From the NCBI GenBank assembly GCA_031841125.1, contig CM063108.1:43856122-43920121 (forward strand): a stretch of DNA of 64,000 nucleotides. Reading direction: 5' to 3'. The stretch comes from Acanthococcus lagerstroemiae (taxonomy: Eukaryota; Arthropoda; Insecta; Hemiptera; Eriococcidae). Position 1 is the first letter of the stretch, and each line of letters opens with the position of its first letter. A model generated the notes under the pieces. That model was not told where the DNA came from, ran no database searches, and worked only from the letters and a program-made list of their open reading frames with translations. Position numbers and translations under genes: made by a program. This document shows positions 23,288 through 34,910 of the stretch, piece after piece.

Positions 23288-23602
23288 CAGTGGCGGATCC
23301 AAGAGGAGGGGGGGGGGGGCTAAAGCGGCTATAGCCCCCCCCCAAAAAAAAAAGAATGTGTGGATGCATTTATTGCATCAAAACCTCGACGAATGGAGGT
23401 AGAAAATTGGAATATATAAAATAAAAAAATAAAAAAAATTTTCATGTGCTCTTTTTTTCTCCAACATTTACCCCCCCCCCCCCCAAAGTGTAATCCTGGA
23501 TTCCTGGATCCGCCACTGTATAAAATGAAAAAAAAAATTGTTTGCTCTTTTTTTCTCCAACATTTAGCCCCCCCCCCAAGTGTAATCCTGGATCCGCCAC
23601 TG
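23288..23602. mobile_element. hAT-type MITE with duplicated right end, 315 bp
   Basis: The terminal inverted repeats CAGTGGCGGATCCA and TGGATCCGCCACTG are perfect. The flanks are a perfect 8-bp duplication TCCCTACT (23280-23287 and 23603-23610). Inside, the last ~85 bp (from GTGCTCTTTTTTTCTCCAAC through the C-run to GGATCCGCCACTG) is present twice, ending at 23519 and at 23602. The element therefore carries two right termini in tandem. C- and G-runs flank the inner parts. No transposase. Confidence 0.93.
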
Positions 23603-23940
23603 TCCCTACTCGTGATAAGTATACGCTCTACAAGTCTGTTTCAAACTTCATGGATATGCTAAAACTACTCAAGACTCGTTATAGATTTATGATGCTTCCA
23701 GACTTGTTAAAGATTCTTTAGGACTCACTGAAACTTAATTAGGACTCTTTTGGACTCGATCATGATTTTATACTCATCGTGAAGACATGTCATGACTTTT
23801 GTAGACTTACTGAAGACTATTGCAAATGTGCATAAGTCTCCGCATGACTTTTAAATTTATTTAAGATTTGCTATAACTCTTCAAGCCTCGTTTTCGACTT
23901 TCAAAACTCTTTCATACATCTGCAGATTTAACAGGGTAAC
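23603..23940. repeat. degenerate AAGACT repeat, second part
   Basis: Continuation of 23060-23287: AAGACTCGTTATAG, TTAGGACTCACTG, TTAGGACTCTTTTGGACTCG and TGAAGACATG recur every ~20-30 bp. Confidence 0.5.
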
Positions 23941-23989
23941 AGCTAGACATTTACTTCCTCCCTATTTCAAAAAACGCCCTTCCAGGCCT

Positions 23990-24440
23990 CATGGCTACTA
24001 CAATAACAAAAACACAGCCTGCTGGTAGGACTGGATCAACACCACCTGGTCTGGCCCTTTTTTGAGTCAGCCCTACAGGAATCTGACAATCTTTTTTCGC
24101 ATACTTGAGGCCAGGCCCCAAGCGAAATTTAAAATTATCTGTTTTTTTTTTTTTTGTTAATCGTTTGACCTCTTTTCGGGAGCTCTGACCAAGACCGTGC
24201 CATCTTTTTTTGCACACAAGGGGTCCACCAAAATCGTTGACGTCTGAGCTATCTTTTAGGGGCCTTTACCATAATCGTATGTCATTTCTTATATACAAGA
24301 TTGGTTGATTTTTTTTTTTTAAATAATCTAACCTATTTCTGAAGAACCCCTGATTGAATCGTTCTATGCATACAAAAGGCTCCAAACAAAATCGTCAATT
24401 CTTTCAGATTTGTTGATCTTTTTTAGGAGCCCACTGGTCC
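23990..24440. repeat. degenerate ~75-bp repeat with T-runs
   Basis: Units combine a TCTTTTTT run, a GACC-type phrase and AAAATCGTTGAC or ATAATCGTATGTC. Spacing is loose. No coding content. Confidence 0.35.
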
Positions 24441-25309
24441 CCGCCATAAATTTTCCGGAGGGGCGAGGTAAAATCAGTGCGAACTTTTTTCTACCCTTAA
24501 AAATAATGGATCACTTGGAAAATTTTTTGGCTAAGCCTTTACCTCAAGTCTGCAACTGCTTGCAGTTGTTTCACTCGTGTGAAAACATGATACGATTGAT
24601 TGGAATGATGGTAATTTCACAATTTCAAGCAAAAAATTCCTCCATGAGTCAACCTTCTGCGGATTATCCCTACGTGTCTATAATATTCTACATTTTTTAC
24701 GGTATTTTGTCCGCAGAAAAATCGAATTTGGGCAACAAGACGACGCCCGAACTCGAGTAAAACTCTTGTCGCTCGTCAAAGGATGTCAAAAAGTATCCAC
24801 AAGATGAGTCACAATGGGAACTGAGATGCCAACAGTAGTAAGGCAGTAGTACAGAATACGATTCAGAACTACTCGGAAGCTACTATTGCAATCAAGGTAA
24901 TTAATGTCATCAGGTTATATGAATTACAAAGTTGCCCACGAAGAAATTTCATTCCTGAAATCGCAGAAGTACACGAGTTCCTTCAAATCATGTCCTGTTA
25001 TTGGCTTTGTTGGTGATATGTGATACGCTCTGTCCTTCACTAAGATTATTTTTCTACCACCCTTTTAACATCGAGAATCGAGCCAAATTCTTGCGATCGT
25101 AAATTTAATAAAATACGGTTATATCGATACATTTAGAAGCTATAACCAAACATGTATTGATCAGCAATCAATGATGTTAACTATCTCTCATTATTATTCT
25201 GTCTGCTACAGTCTAGATGTTTGACCTTGTTGGAAAATCCCCAAACTGAATCGAACACGCACAAAATTCAAATACGGCTTCGATGTCTAAAATGATGCTA
25301 TTTCTTTTC
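24441..25309. other. no recognised feature
   Basis: A 116-codon open frame (24410-24760) has no recognisable domain. Nothing else could be supported. Confidence 0.35.
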
Positions 25310-25439
25310 ATTTTTTACAGAAAAAAATTTAATCAGATATCTTTCTTCTTACGGTACATCTCAGCATTAGAGACTGAAGAGAAAGCGTCAATACATACTT
25401 AGGTATAGAATTTGTAATTCGCGTATAAAATTGTAGGGT

Positions 25440-26007
25440 GCGCTACGAGTGAAACTTTTTAGAAGCTTGTCGAGAAGGTGATCATGATCACGTAGGCGCA
25501 CACAACACGTCCACACGCCGTATACGTCTTATCAGTTATACAGTCATGATCACCTTCTCGACATCACTACTAGCGCCACTATAGTGCGTTTTATATGCGA
25601 ATGGGCGTGTTTTTGTCAACGTCACAAATGCGCTTATCACGCTTTCCGTGACGTGACAGAGTGAGTTACTGTTGGGAAAAATACCCGTCTTGTTTCCACC
25701 GAACGTATCGAGTATCGACTCCCACAAGAAAAACACACGAAGCAAAGATCAATATGTTACTCCCTGAAAATAAGAAATTTGTTAGAAACCAAAAGTTCAT
25801 TAGCAACCTTCTGGATTAGAAATATGTACTTTGGTTTCTAACAAATTTCTTATTCTCAGATAGTAACATATTGATCTTTGCTCCGTGTGTTTTTTTTATG
25901 GGAGTCGATGATATAGGTTTGTTGGAAACAAGACGGGTATTTTTGCTAACAGTAACCATGTAGTACCTTACTCCGTGACGTCACTGGAAAACGCGCCCAT
26001 TTACCGA
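25440..26007. repeat. imperfect palindrome, ~190-bp arms
   Basis: Arms at about 25597-25795 and 25829-26005 are inverted copies. Landmarks are AAATACCCGTCTTGTTTCCA, GATCAATATGTTACT and AAATTTCTTATT/AATAAGAAATTTGTTAG. A shorter inner hairpin, TGTCGAGAAGGTGATCATGA near 25470 and TCATGATCACCTTCTCGACA near 25544, lies at its left edge. The pogo-like element begins within 3 bp of the right arm's end and probably cut the palindrome. Confidence 0.7.
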
Positions 26008-26009
26008 TA

Positions 26010-26730
26010 CAGTCGATTCCGCTTAATTGGGACACATTGGGCGGAGCCATTTTGTCCCAATTAAACGGCTGTCCCAATAAACCGAAATTATCAATTTTTT
26101 TGTTGTGCAAATAGGATATGTATATAATATACATTAATACAGATCGTGTAATGGATATAATGACATCACTGCAAAAAACGATCTAATTTGCTTTGGTGCA
26201 AATTTTTGAAGGTCTGACGCCAGATAAAATCAGCACGAACATCAAGTTCTGCTGCTGGACTTTCTTCATTGCCCTCCTGCATAAAATAAAGTCTTAACTG
26301 TTCCACACATTTCTTGACACATTAAGAAACGTTTCTAATTCGCGCACTGGAGTGTCAGGTGGTCTCTCTTTGATTTTATTCAAAATTTCAATTTTCTGTT
26401 GAATAATTACATCGTTACGTTTTCGCGACATTTTGCTATGAAATCACTTACTGACAAATAGAACATAATATGCACACATACCATTTGATAAAATCAAAAT
26501 AACCTGACACGTCTATGCATGCATGTGCATTAAAGTAGTCTTATCGCTTCAGATTTTTGTTTCCTTTTTGTATTTTCAGGCAATAATATGTCCCTAATAA
26601 GCGGAACCTTGTCCCAATTAAGAGAATGAAAAATACATTAGATGGGTACATTTGATTTTGTTCTTTGGCTTTTGTCCCTAATAAACGGCTGTCCCAATTA
26701 AACGGCGTCTCAATTAAGCGGAATCGACTC
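26010..26730. mobile_element. internally deleted pogo/Tigger-like element, 721 bp
   Basis: The left end CAGTCGATTCCGCTTAATTG and the inverted right end GAGTCGATTCCGCTTAATTG differ only at the first base. TA flanks both sides (26008-26009 and 26731-26732). Both subterminal regions repeat GTCCCAATTAA(A/G)CGG and GTCCC(T/A)AATAA(A/G)CGG. A remnant of the transposase DNA-binding domain is inside on the minus strand. TA duplications with CAGT-type ends fit the pogo branch of Tc1/mariner. Confidence 0.88.
26294..26431 (-). pseudogene. pogo/Tigger transposase N-terminal (CENP-B-type HTH) remnant
   Basis: From ATG at 26431 a 45-codon frame reads MSRKRNDVIIQQKIEILNKI at its start and contains LNVSRNVWN near its end, stopping at 26294. 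The basic start and the K-x-E-I-L-x-K-I helix followed by (L/V)-x-V-S-R-(S/N)-T/V-V-W-N is the first helix-turn-helix of pogo/Tigger transposases, the domain shared with CENP-B. It binds the element's own ends in intact relatives. The rest of the transposase, including the DDE catalytic core, is deleted. A second short frame on the same strand (about 26170-26280), starting MQEGNEESPAAELDV, may be the acidic C-terminal tail rejoined by the deletion; that is inference. Confidence 0.72.
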
Positions 26731-27350
26731 TATTATAAAAATTTTAGGGGAACCTAACACAAGACTATTTTAACCTGATATCTCTTTCTCACAACACATG
26801 TCAGCGTTACGGATTGCGTCATCAGGAGTGAAGGCTCTAGTATAGAATTTTGAATTGGCCAATTGCAGAAATTTTAGGATAAGCCAAAAAAAAAAATTAA
26901 ATCTGCGTCAACGAGGAAGGAAAAATGTCTTTACTTGAGTTTTATCAGTCTGACGAATTTTCAGTCTTTTACAATCCACCCACTCCTTCGCCAGCTTTGA
27001 GGAACTTTTGACATATATGGGACGAGAGGAGCTAACCGTCCGAACCCCCATCTATTTCTGTATATGAATACGTAGTCAAAGACAAGCAAACGCCGGTTTT
27101 AATTTTCTATTATCCGAGGTCATTTTATATGTTTAATCTAATATTAATTATAATTATTCTTGAACAAATATTTTGATTTCCATACGACCGAACTGAATCA
27201 GTTTTCTTGGAGATGGAAAAAGTTTTTTTCAAATAAGTCGATCCCGAGGAGCATTTTTGAAATTCAAATAGCGAGGTGTATTGCAAATAACTTGAGAGGG
27301 GGTGTCAAGAGTAACACGAGTCCATCAATCACAAATTTCCCCAGTGAGAG

Positions 27351-27619
27351 AGGAGTTGAAAAATGCAGATTTTTTACAGGCGAATCACACGAATGACGTC
27401 GGCAAGTGGTGCTCCCAACAGATGGCCCCTTACTTGTGTAATTTGTTACCCTTGTACCAAGACAGAGGCCTATAATGTTCAAATTTTCACTTACAGCTAT
27501 CTGAAAATAGCCTTCCGAAAGTCACGTATTTTTCATTTGCTGGTATTTTGAATGGGTAGATGATCTTAAGAACAGTCTAAATAGACAGCGGAGAAACAGA
27601 AAGAAAAGAAGGGAACAGA
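27351..27619. other. no recognised feature
   Basis: Short open frames only. Nothing recognised. Confidence 0.35.
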
Positions 27620-30510
27620 ATAATGAGTACATTGAGTGTCTGCAGAGCTGCAATTAACAAAACTGAAAATATTGCAAACATACTCTTTGTTTTAACTTTA
27701 ATTTTCAGAGAGAAGAGCTCCTTTCGCTACCTAATTTTAAATTGTAAACGTGATGGTAAATTTAGGAGATGCAGTTGGCAAAATTACGCATTTTATTTAT
27801 TTATTTATTTTTTAAATACATCTCATGGACACCTACTAACAATAATTTAACCAAATTTGGGCTTCAATTAAGCCCCCCAATAGGTTTAAATTTCACATAT
27901 GACAGAATAAGAGCATGCATTACAAAAATCAGAAACAATACCTGTAAAATGTTCGATTTTATAGGGTATACTCTTTCTTTCGCGTACGTTTTTCAGTCTC
28001 CTCTCTTGGCGCCATATTAGCCTGTACTGACAAACTCGTTTTTTAATTGTAAGAAAAGTTGCGTGAAAAGATCGACTTTATCATTCTCCTGGAATGTATC
28101 TCATTCTCTCACCTTTATTATATGTATTTGGGAAAAAGCCGTCGTCCTAGAAAAATGAGAAAGCTTTGAAGAGGGGTCATATTTAGCTATTTAGCTTTTG
28201 GTTTCACTCGACGATCGTAAAATTTTAGTTCTCAGTTGGAAAACAACCACCTCTCCTAGCTCGATACTTGAAAAAAAATAATAATAATAAATAAATAAAA
28301 ATTCAGGAGAAGCAGTTGGCTAAATTTAAAATTATACAAGTCTTATTTATTTATTTACCAGATTATTTTGAAATTTTGGTTTTCAGGTGGAAAAACCCAC
28401 CCTCTGCGATCGTTTGAAAATTTTCAAAAATCATTCTATTTAGATGTGTTTTGCGCTCAATGATCTCAAAATTTTAGATTTCAGTAAGGAACCATCTCTC
28501 CCTATATTCCTCATAATTTGAAATTATAGAGGAATTGGTCGATTTAAGAAATGCAATTATAGCAAAACTGAAAATATTGCAAACTTGTTTTATTTTGGTT
28601 TTATTTATTTTCTTGTTCGACGATCATGAAAAAAATCATTTTGAGGAACACTTTCCCACAGTCATAATTTGAAATTGTAGAAAAGTTTTGGCAAATTTAC
28701 GAGTAGCAAAATTAAAAATCCCGGGAAACTTTTTTTTTTTTTTTTTGCTTTTACTCAATGAATTTAGAATTTTAGTGTCATTAAATAGTGTCATTAAAAC
28801 TAGGACATCTGTCAATAATTTAAAAATTTTCAAGAATTGTTGAATTTAGCCTTTTTTTCCCTCTCAATGATCATAAAATTTTAGTTTTCAAGGAGACAGC
28901 ACCCCGCTCTAGGGCCGGCGAAATTGCTTTTGCACCAGTTGCACTTGCAACAGGTTAGATTTTTCATCAGCTGCATTGCAATAGGTGAAAAAAATCTAGA
29001 AGAAAATTTTAAAAAATCTTATAATTTACCTAATTTTTGCCAACTCTGTGTAAATTCTACGATGTAAAATACAGAAATAACAAAACTAAGCCATCGATCA
29101 TCGATCCACATGTTTTGCTAGGTATTATGCAGTTAGTAGTTCTTATTTCGGTCACTAAGATTGCGCTAGCGGTTCACCTATATATGTGTTTGTTTTTATA
29201 TGTTTAAAAATCTATAATAGTATGGGCAAAACATTAAGTTCTTTTGAAGGAGGGAGGGGATGAGCACTCTGACCCTTGACCCATCCTTGTGTGGGTCTGT
29301 TTATTCAGATATTTTAGGTTTCCAACTGGAGAGAAAATAATCCTGCTCTCTGCTATGATTTGCAATTATTCTAAAAGAGTTGGCAGCACAGAAGGCGCAT
29401 ACGGCAAAATTGAAAAACTCAAAAGTGATTTAGAAATTTTAAATTTCAGTTAAAGGAAAAAAATTACACATATTACTCAATAATCGGAAATGCTTCAAAA
29501 GTTGTTACATTTAGCTTCAGTTTTGCTCGATCTATTGTAAATTCAATTTTCAGTGCGAAAAATCGCCTTCTGAATAATTTCAAATTTTTTCACAAGCGTT
29601 GTCTCAGTGATTTTAAAATTTCAATTTCTAATTAAAAGATACGAAAACATCTTACCGCCATAATTTGGTATTGTACAAAAGTTGATAAATTTAGGAGTCG
29701 CGGTTAGCTAAATTGAAAATTTCGCAAGATTTTTTTTCTTTTTTTGTTGCTTGATTTTGAAATTTTAATTCTCTGTTAGAAAACCCCCCCTCTTAATGAT
29801 TAAGAATTTCTTCCGAAATGTGTTGAATGTATTATATATATTATCCCCCCCCCTCCTAAACGGTTTACAAATTTTAGTTTTTAATAAGAAACATCACCCC
29901 CCCCCCCTCCACTCCAATTAAAAACTGCAGTTAAGTTGGTGAATTTAGGAGATGCAGTAGACAAAATTGGAAAAATTGCAAGATGACTAATTTCTGTCTT
30001 TTGCATGACGATCTTAAAGTTTTAATTTTCAGTTGAAAACATCTCTCTCCCCCCGTAATCTCGAATTTCAGAAGAGTTGATAAATTTAGGAACCGCGCTC
30101 GAAGAAATTGAAAATATTACAAAACTTCCTGTTTCGCTGGATGATTTTGAAATTTTTATTTTTAGTTGGAAGAACCACCATTCCCAATACTTTGAAATTT
30201 CTCAAGAAATGTTAAATTTTGCTTTGGTTTTGCTCGAAGATCTTGAAATTTTAGTTCTCAAGGAAAGAAATTCCTCTTTCCTTCCTGCCAAAACATACGA
30301 TTCCAGATGGGTTGGTAAATTTAGGACTTACAATAATTGGCAATATTAAAAACATTGCAAGTCTTAATAATTTTCAGCATGTCGTTCATTTAGAAGTTTT
30401 AGTTTTCAGTCAGAAAAACCACCCCTTCTAGTAACTAACATTTTTTTAAAGAGTTGCTAAATCAAGGTTTTTCCTTTGCTTGATAATCTCAAAATTTTAG
30501 TTTTTAATTA
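27620..30510. repeat. old array of ~130-150-bp modules
   Basis: Over 2.9 kb a set of phrases recurs in constant order: AAATTTTAGTTTTCAG or a variant, GGAAAA-CC-CC, a C-rich spot, AATTTGAAATTGTAGAAAAG, TGGTAAATTTAGGAG(A/T)(T/C)GCAG, GGCAAAATTGAAAATATTGC. Examples of the TTTAGGAG phrase are at about 27761, 29690 and 29947. Spacing is irregular and identity is low, so the array is ancient. A LINE interrupts it at 30511. A related block is at 34660-34910. No coding content is likely; in-frame stretches are short. Confidence 0.65.
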
Positions 30511-32375
30511 CGGCAATTGAGAGAGGGATAACTGGAGGAGATTATATTTTGGCAACATTCATGGATATACAGGAAGCGTTTGAGGCGACCTCTCATGAAT
30601 CAATAGAAGAAGCCCTGAGGGAAAGGGAAGTGAAGGAAAGCTTAATAAACTGGATTGTATCCATGTTAAAAGGCAGGGAGATCCAGATAACATACCGACA
30701 AGAACAAACCCATGCAACGACCATGAAAGGCTGTCCACAGGGGGGAGTATTCTCTCCCCTAGTGCGGAGCCTAGTGGTGGTCAGTTTGCTGGATGAGTTA
30801 AATGGGCGAAAAATATACACACAGGGCTACGCTGATGATTAGGCTGCGGTGGTAACCGGTAAGTTTGATGTGTGGAAAAATGGTGTGCGAAAAAGGAGTT
30901 ATCGATAGACCCGGACAAAACTGAGATCACTCTTTTCACCCACAAAAGGAAGGGCAAGGAGTTGATGAAGGTGCAATACAGGAAAGGTGAAGTACTTAGA
31001 AGTATATCTTGATGAAAAGCTCTCCTGGAGGGATCACGTCTCAGAGAAAATAAGAAAAGGGATTGAGGCTCTTTGGGCTTGCCGCACTTTTGTCGGCAGG
31101 ACCTGGAGACTCTCTCCCAAAATGATGCACTGGTTATATATCGGTGTAATACATCCCAGAAGCACATATGTGGCCATTGTGTAGTGGGGTCGGGTCGACC
31201 TGGCCAAAGTCAGAGAGGAACTAGACTACCTGCAAAAGCTCGCGTGCGTGATGACAACGGAGGCAATGAGAACGGCGCTGACTAAGGCATTGGAAAGGCT
31301 CCAAATAGAAGCAGCTGCGATAGTGGGGGCTTATCGTCTGGGCCAACCAAATCTTCAGGCCCAAAAACAGGCCACAGAAGCTCATGGGAGATGGCGAAGA
31401 CGATAGATAAATGCTTTGGGATGCCGAAGGATAGAATCATGATGGAATACTTCTTTGACAAGCCACACCGCACACGAGAGGCATGGGAAAAGAGGTGGCT
31501 AAGCATTCTAGTAAGAGAGGAGAATGTGTGGTCTGCAGATGCCTCTAAGAATGATCAATGTGTTCATCGGAATCACGAATGCAAAATGCGCTGACAACTA
31601 TTCAGTGGCACTGGGTGAGGGCGTCACTATATCCTCCCAGCAGACGTAATGGTGATCACGGTGGCCATTGATAGAAGACAGTAGAAGAGCCTTGTTAATA
31701 AGCAGATTTATCTCTGTACAGACAGTCAGTCAGCTATTAAGGCAATATCGTCACACAAAACTACATCCCTGGTGGTGGCAGAGTGTCTTAACAAATTATA
31801 CACTCTTGCTCAGGAGAACCGTGTCACCACACTATGGACACCGCGACACTGCGTCATAAAATGGAACATGATCGCTGGCAAGCTAGCGAAAGAGAGCAAA
31901 GAAAAGGAACTGGCAACACCAAGGTCGTGTCTTCCTGTAGCATACAGCGTCATAAAATCCAAAGTTAAGGCTTGGATAAGTAAGCGAACGGAAATGCACT
32001 GGCGGTCGGTCAGTGGCATGAAAGTCAGAAAAACACTGATAGGGGATGTCCTCAGTAAGTATGTTAAGTTCCTACTAGGGCTTGACAGGAAACTTGCAAG
32101 GCTCATGGTCGGGCTACTAACTGGTCATGGGGCCACAAAACACATGTGGTATACAATAGGAGCGGTGAAAAGCGGCTCCTGTAGGTACTGTGGAGAAGAG
32201 GAAAAACCCTCGATCCATAGCATATATCAATGCCCAGCAATAGCCGGGACAAGACGCGAAGTACTGGGACCAGAGTATCTAGCACCTAGTGAAGTCAAAC
32301 GGTTCTGCAAGGTTATACATTTGAAAACAATGGACTCATCGGTAACGCGATAATAATTGTTATGCACAGCTGTAG
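30511..32375 (+). pseudogene. I/Jockey-group LINE with RT and RNase H, dead copy
   Basis: The copy starts inside the RT domain (30513) and runs in frame to the catalytic box YADD at 30828-30839, directly followed by a TAG stop. Motifs before it are FMDIQEAFEATS, the palm region, and GCPQGGVFSPL. After frameshifts the pattern KYLEVYLDEKLSWRDHV (near 30985) follows. A long frame from about 31715 to 32353 has the RNase H pattern TDSQSAIKAISSH, then LWTPRHCVIKWNMIAGKLA (normally H-x-G-I-x-G-N-E, so it is eroded at the active site). It ends with a C-x-x-C-x(8)-H-x(4)-C-type zinc motif near 32177-32235. RT plus RNase H plus this C-terminal knuckle fits the R1/LOA/I groups of LINEs. It is 5'-truncated and not functional. 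It inserted into the older module array. Confidence 0.88.
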
Positions 32376-32667
32376 TGATAACACGCACTCAAATGTAGAC
32401 AAGATCGATGCGACTTATGGTACCTTTTCCGAACACCAGCCTGTCGACTGTAACTCGCTTGTAAACTTGAAATAACACATCCTGACGAATAGTTTCTACT
32501 ACTGTGGTCAGGTGTGTCTTGATGTACTTCTCGTTGAAATCCGAAAAACGGAGTATTCGGCTAGAAAAAACTGTTTGTGCAGTGTGAAAAAATTCACTTT
32601 TCCGACATGTGGTACCTTTTTTCACAAAGCGCCTCACTACCCAGGCCATAAGAGTATCAACTTAATG
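32376..32667. other. unassigned, 86-codon minus-strand frame
   Basis: The minus-strand frame 32389-32649 starts with ATG and has no recognisable domain. TGGTACCTTTT occurs in direct orientation at about 32417 and 32611. Not called as a gene. Confidence 0.3.
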
Positions 32668-32675
32668 AATTTAGT

Positions 32676-32934
32676 CAGTGGCGTATCCAGGATATTCCCA
32701 AGGGAAGGGGGAGCGAAGTAAGACTTTTAAGGGATACAAAGTCGAAAATTGAGGTATTCTTTACAAATTGCCGATATTAGAGGACTATTTTATGAAAAAT
32801 TAAGGTAAAATTACTGCTAGAGCAAAAAATTTTCGAAAAAACGTATTTTATAGGCGAAAAATTGCTCATTATCGCATATTTTACATTCAATTTCAGGTGC
32901 CTTGGGGGGCATTCACCCCCTAGCTACGCCATTG
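32676..32934. mobile_element. hAT-type MITE, 259 bp
   Basis: The ends CAGTGGCGTATCCAGG and CCTAGCTACGCCATTG are inverted copies with three differences. The flanks are a perfect 8-bp duplication AATTTAGT (32668-32675 and 32935-32942). The inside has AAAGTCGAAAATTGAGGTAT and CCGATATTAGAGGACTATTT, shared with the copies at 39333, 39542 and 63302. No transposase. Confidence 0.93.
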
Positions 32935-32942
32935 AATTTAGT

Positions 32943-34022
32943 TAGGAAAGAAAACCTGATAGATACCTAATGAAATGTGCTTTTTTTATAGCTCTCGCTC
33001 AGATCATAGCTCCCCCGGGAGATGTTATAGTCACCAATTTCGCAGAACAAAAATCATGTAATGAAATTGAATTACTTCGTCCATATTAAGCTAAGTGTTC
33101 TGCGCAGAGATGTGTACGAGCAAACTTCCTAGATCACACAGAATGAACCAATAATGCTAAAGAACTTTCAGCTTAACATGCTGGCGTAAAAATGCAAATG
33201 TATGAATGATGAATATGCCAAGCGGATCTATGTGGGCGCGAGCTGTTGCTGTATACAGGAGAGTAATGGGAACTAAAAAGCCGAATATATAGGAGCGCTG
33301 TTTGCAGCAGCTGATAACAGAAAGCGTGATCAAATTTAATTGCATGGCCCCGTAGAACGCTATAACGTTTTCAAAAAATTATTTCAAATCAAAGAAACAT
33401 CATAATATACTTTTCAAATTTGAGATGAAAATTGCCGCATATTTGAATTCGCTTGTAAAAATGTGTCTTGTGTCCGAAACTTTATTCTTAGACGGGCGGA
33501 GATGTGTGAAAAAAGAGAACCGAACAAGGCTCATTTGTATTAATTTTCTATAAGAAAATGGTTAATTTTCAAATCCTTTTATTGTGCGTTGTAGAGTTGT
33601 TGAGTTTCTGGGGAAGTCTTTTGAGTAAAATTCAAGTTTGCAGTATCTTTACGACCTAAATTTAAAGCATATTTTTTAACGATTTCTTGAAATCGTGGAA
33701 ACACTGCAAGAGTCATCATAACTACTATTTGATTACACTTTCATTGATTGTGCCGAGTTCTGCCAAATGTCAGCCATTTCTCAAAGTGATATATGCATAT
33801 GACCAAGTAATGCGACTTGCGTAGTCTCACAGTTCTGCCACGAGACAGATACATGCGTAGCGCCACCCTCAAGTTACTTTGTATTTACATTGCCTCATAT
33901 GGAAGTTAGTTACAATTTTCGATTTTACTCGAGAAATATTCCTTCCTAAAAACAAATGAAGAGAGCTGAATTTATGCAGTGCGGAATTCCACTTCATCTG
34001 GGTGTATAAGAAATAAAAAAAA
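32943..34022. other. no recognised feature
   Basis: Little internal repetition and no exon that could be supported. A decayed host region is possible. Confidence 0.35.
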
Positions 34023-34036
34023 TCACTGTATTTCTA

Positions 34037-34222
34037 GTGTTATCAGCGTTTTATGATTCCTAAAACTTGCAATCTGCAGTTACGATTTTGGGGAAATACA
34101 CAGACATTTACAAGTGGCAAGTTCGAATAAAGTCATTTAGTTGAAGTCTATTAAAATTTGTAATTAAAATCAGAACGCTGTACTTGAATTGCGGATTTCC
34201 AAAATCATAAAACACTGGTAAC
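34037..34222. repeat. short inverted repeat, ~30-bp arms
   Basis: GTGTTATCAGCGTTTTATGA at 34037 and the inverted TCATAAAACACTGGTAACAC ending near 34222 match at 17 of 20 positions. The spacer is about 130 bp. It could be a MITE remnant. Confidence 0.5.
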
Positions 34223-34659
34223 ACAAGTACTACTTACTGCAATTTTTTCGTTGGTTGTACACATGTTGGAAGCGAAATTTCACGCTGTATAAATTTAGTT
34301 CTTCTGATTGTTTCGTAAAAACGAATATTCTTCGAGTAAAATAGAAATATATATGACCAGCTTCTATATATTAAAATGTAAAAGTCGAATAACTCCATTG
34401 AGGCGCGCCGTGTGACGGAGTACATCAACTCAACAATTTTTCGAAATTGGCTTGATTAGCAAGTAGTAGGTTATGTAATAATTTTGGGAGTTTCCACTAA
34501 TGACTTTGTGCAATCATAATTTACATCGTTATGAATTGTAGATACATTCGTATTTTCGAAACGTTTTAGTCGTACGGAGCATTACCGGTTCCGTCTGTAT
34601 GGCTTATGGCAAACTCTCAGAAAAGAGAAAAAATAGCCCACTTCAGATTTCAATTCGGA

Positions 34660-34910
34660 TTCGAAGCTTAGACAAAATGGTAGATTTTAACTTCCGACCC
34701 CCAAGTCACGATTTCAAGAAAGAAAGCAAACTTGACATTTATCTTGAAATTTTGGTTTTCAATTAGAAAAACCACAACTCGAAATTTCTCAAGAGATGGT
34801 GCAGTTGTGTTAGCACCGCAATTTAAAGTTTTCTAACAGTTGTTAAATTAACCAATTGTTTTTGTCCGACAACTTTAGAATTTTTTAGCGTTTAGTGGAC
34901 AAACTTCGAG
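34660..34910. repeat. fragment of the 27.6-30.5 kb module family
   Basis: ATCTTGAAATTTTGGTTTTC, AATTAGAAAAACCAC and GTTGTTAAATTA phrases follow the same order as in the main array. Confidence 0.45.

Larger units (their letters stand above)
25310..27350. repeat. old tandem module split by palindrome and pogo element
   Basis: 25320-25440 and 26765-26885 are direct, diverged copies: ATCAGATATCTTTCTTCTTA and CTGATATCTCTTTCTCACAA, then CATCTCAGCATTAGAGAC and CATGTCAGCGTTACGGAT, then GGTATAGAATTTGTAATT and AGTATAGAATTTTGAATT. The palindrome and the pogo element lie between them. Confidence 0.5.
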
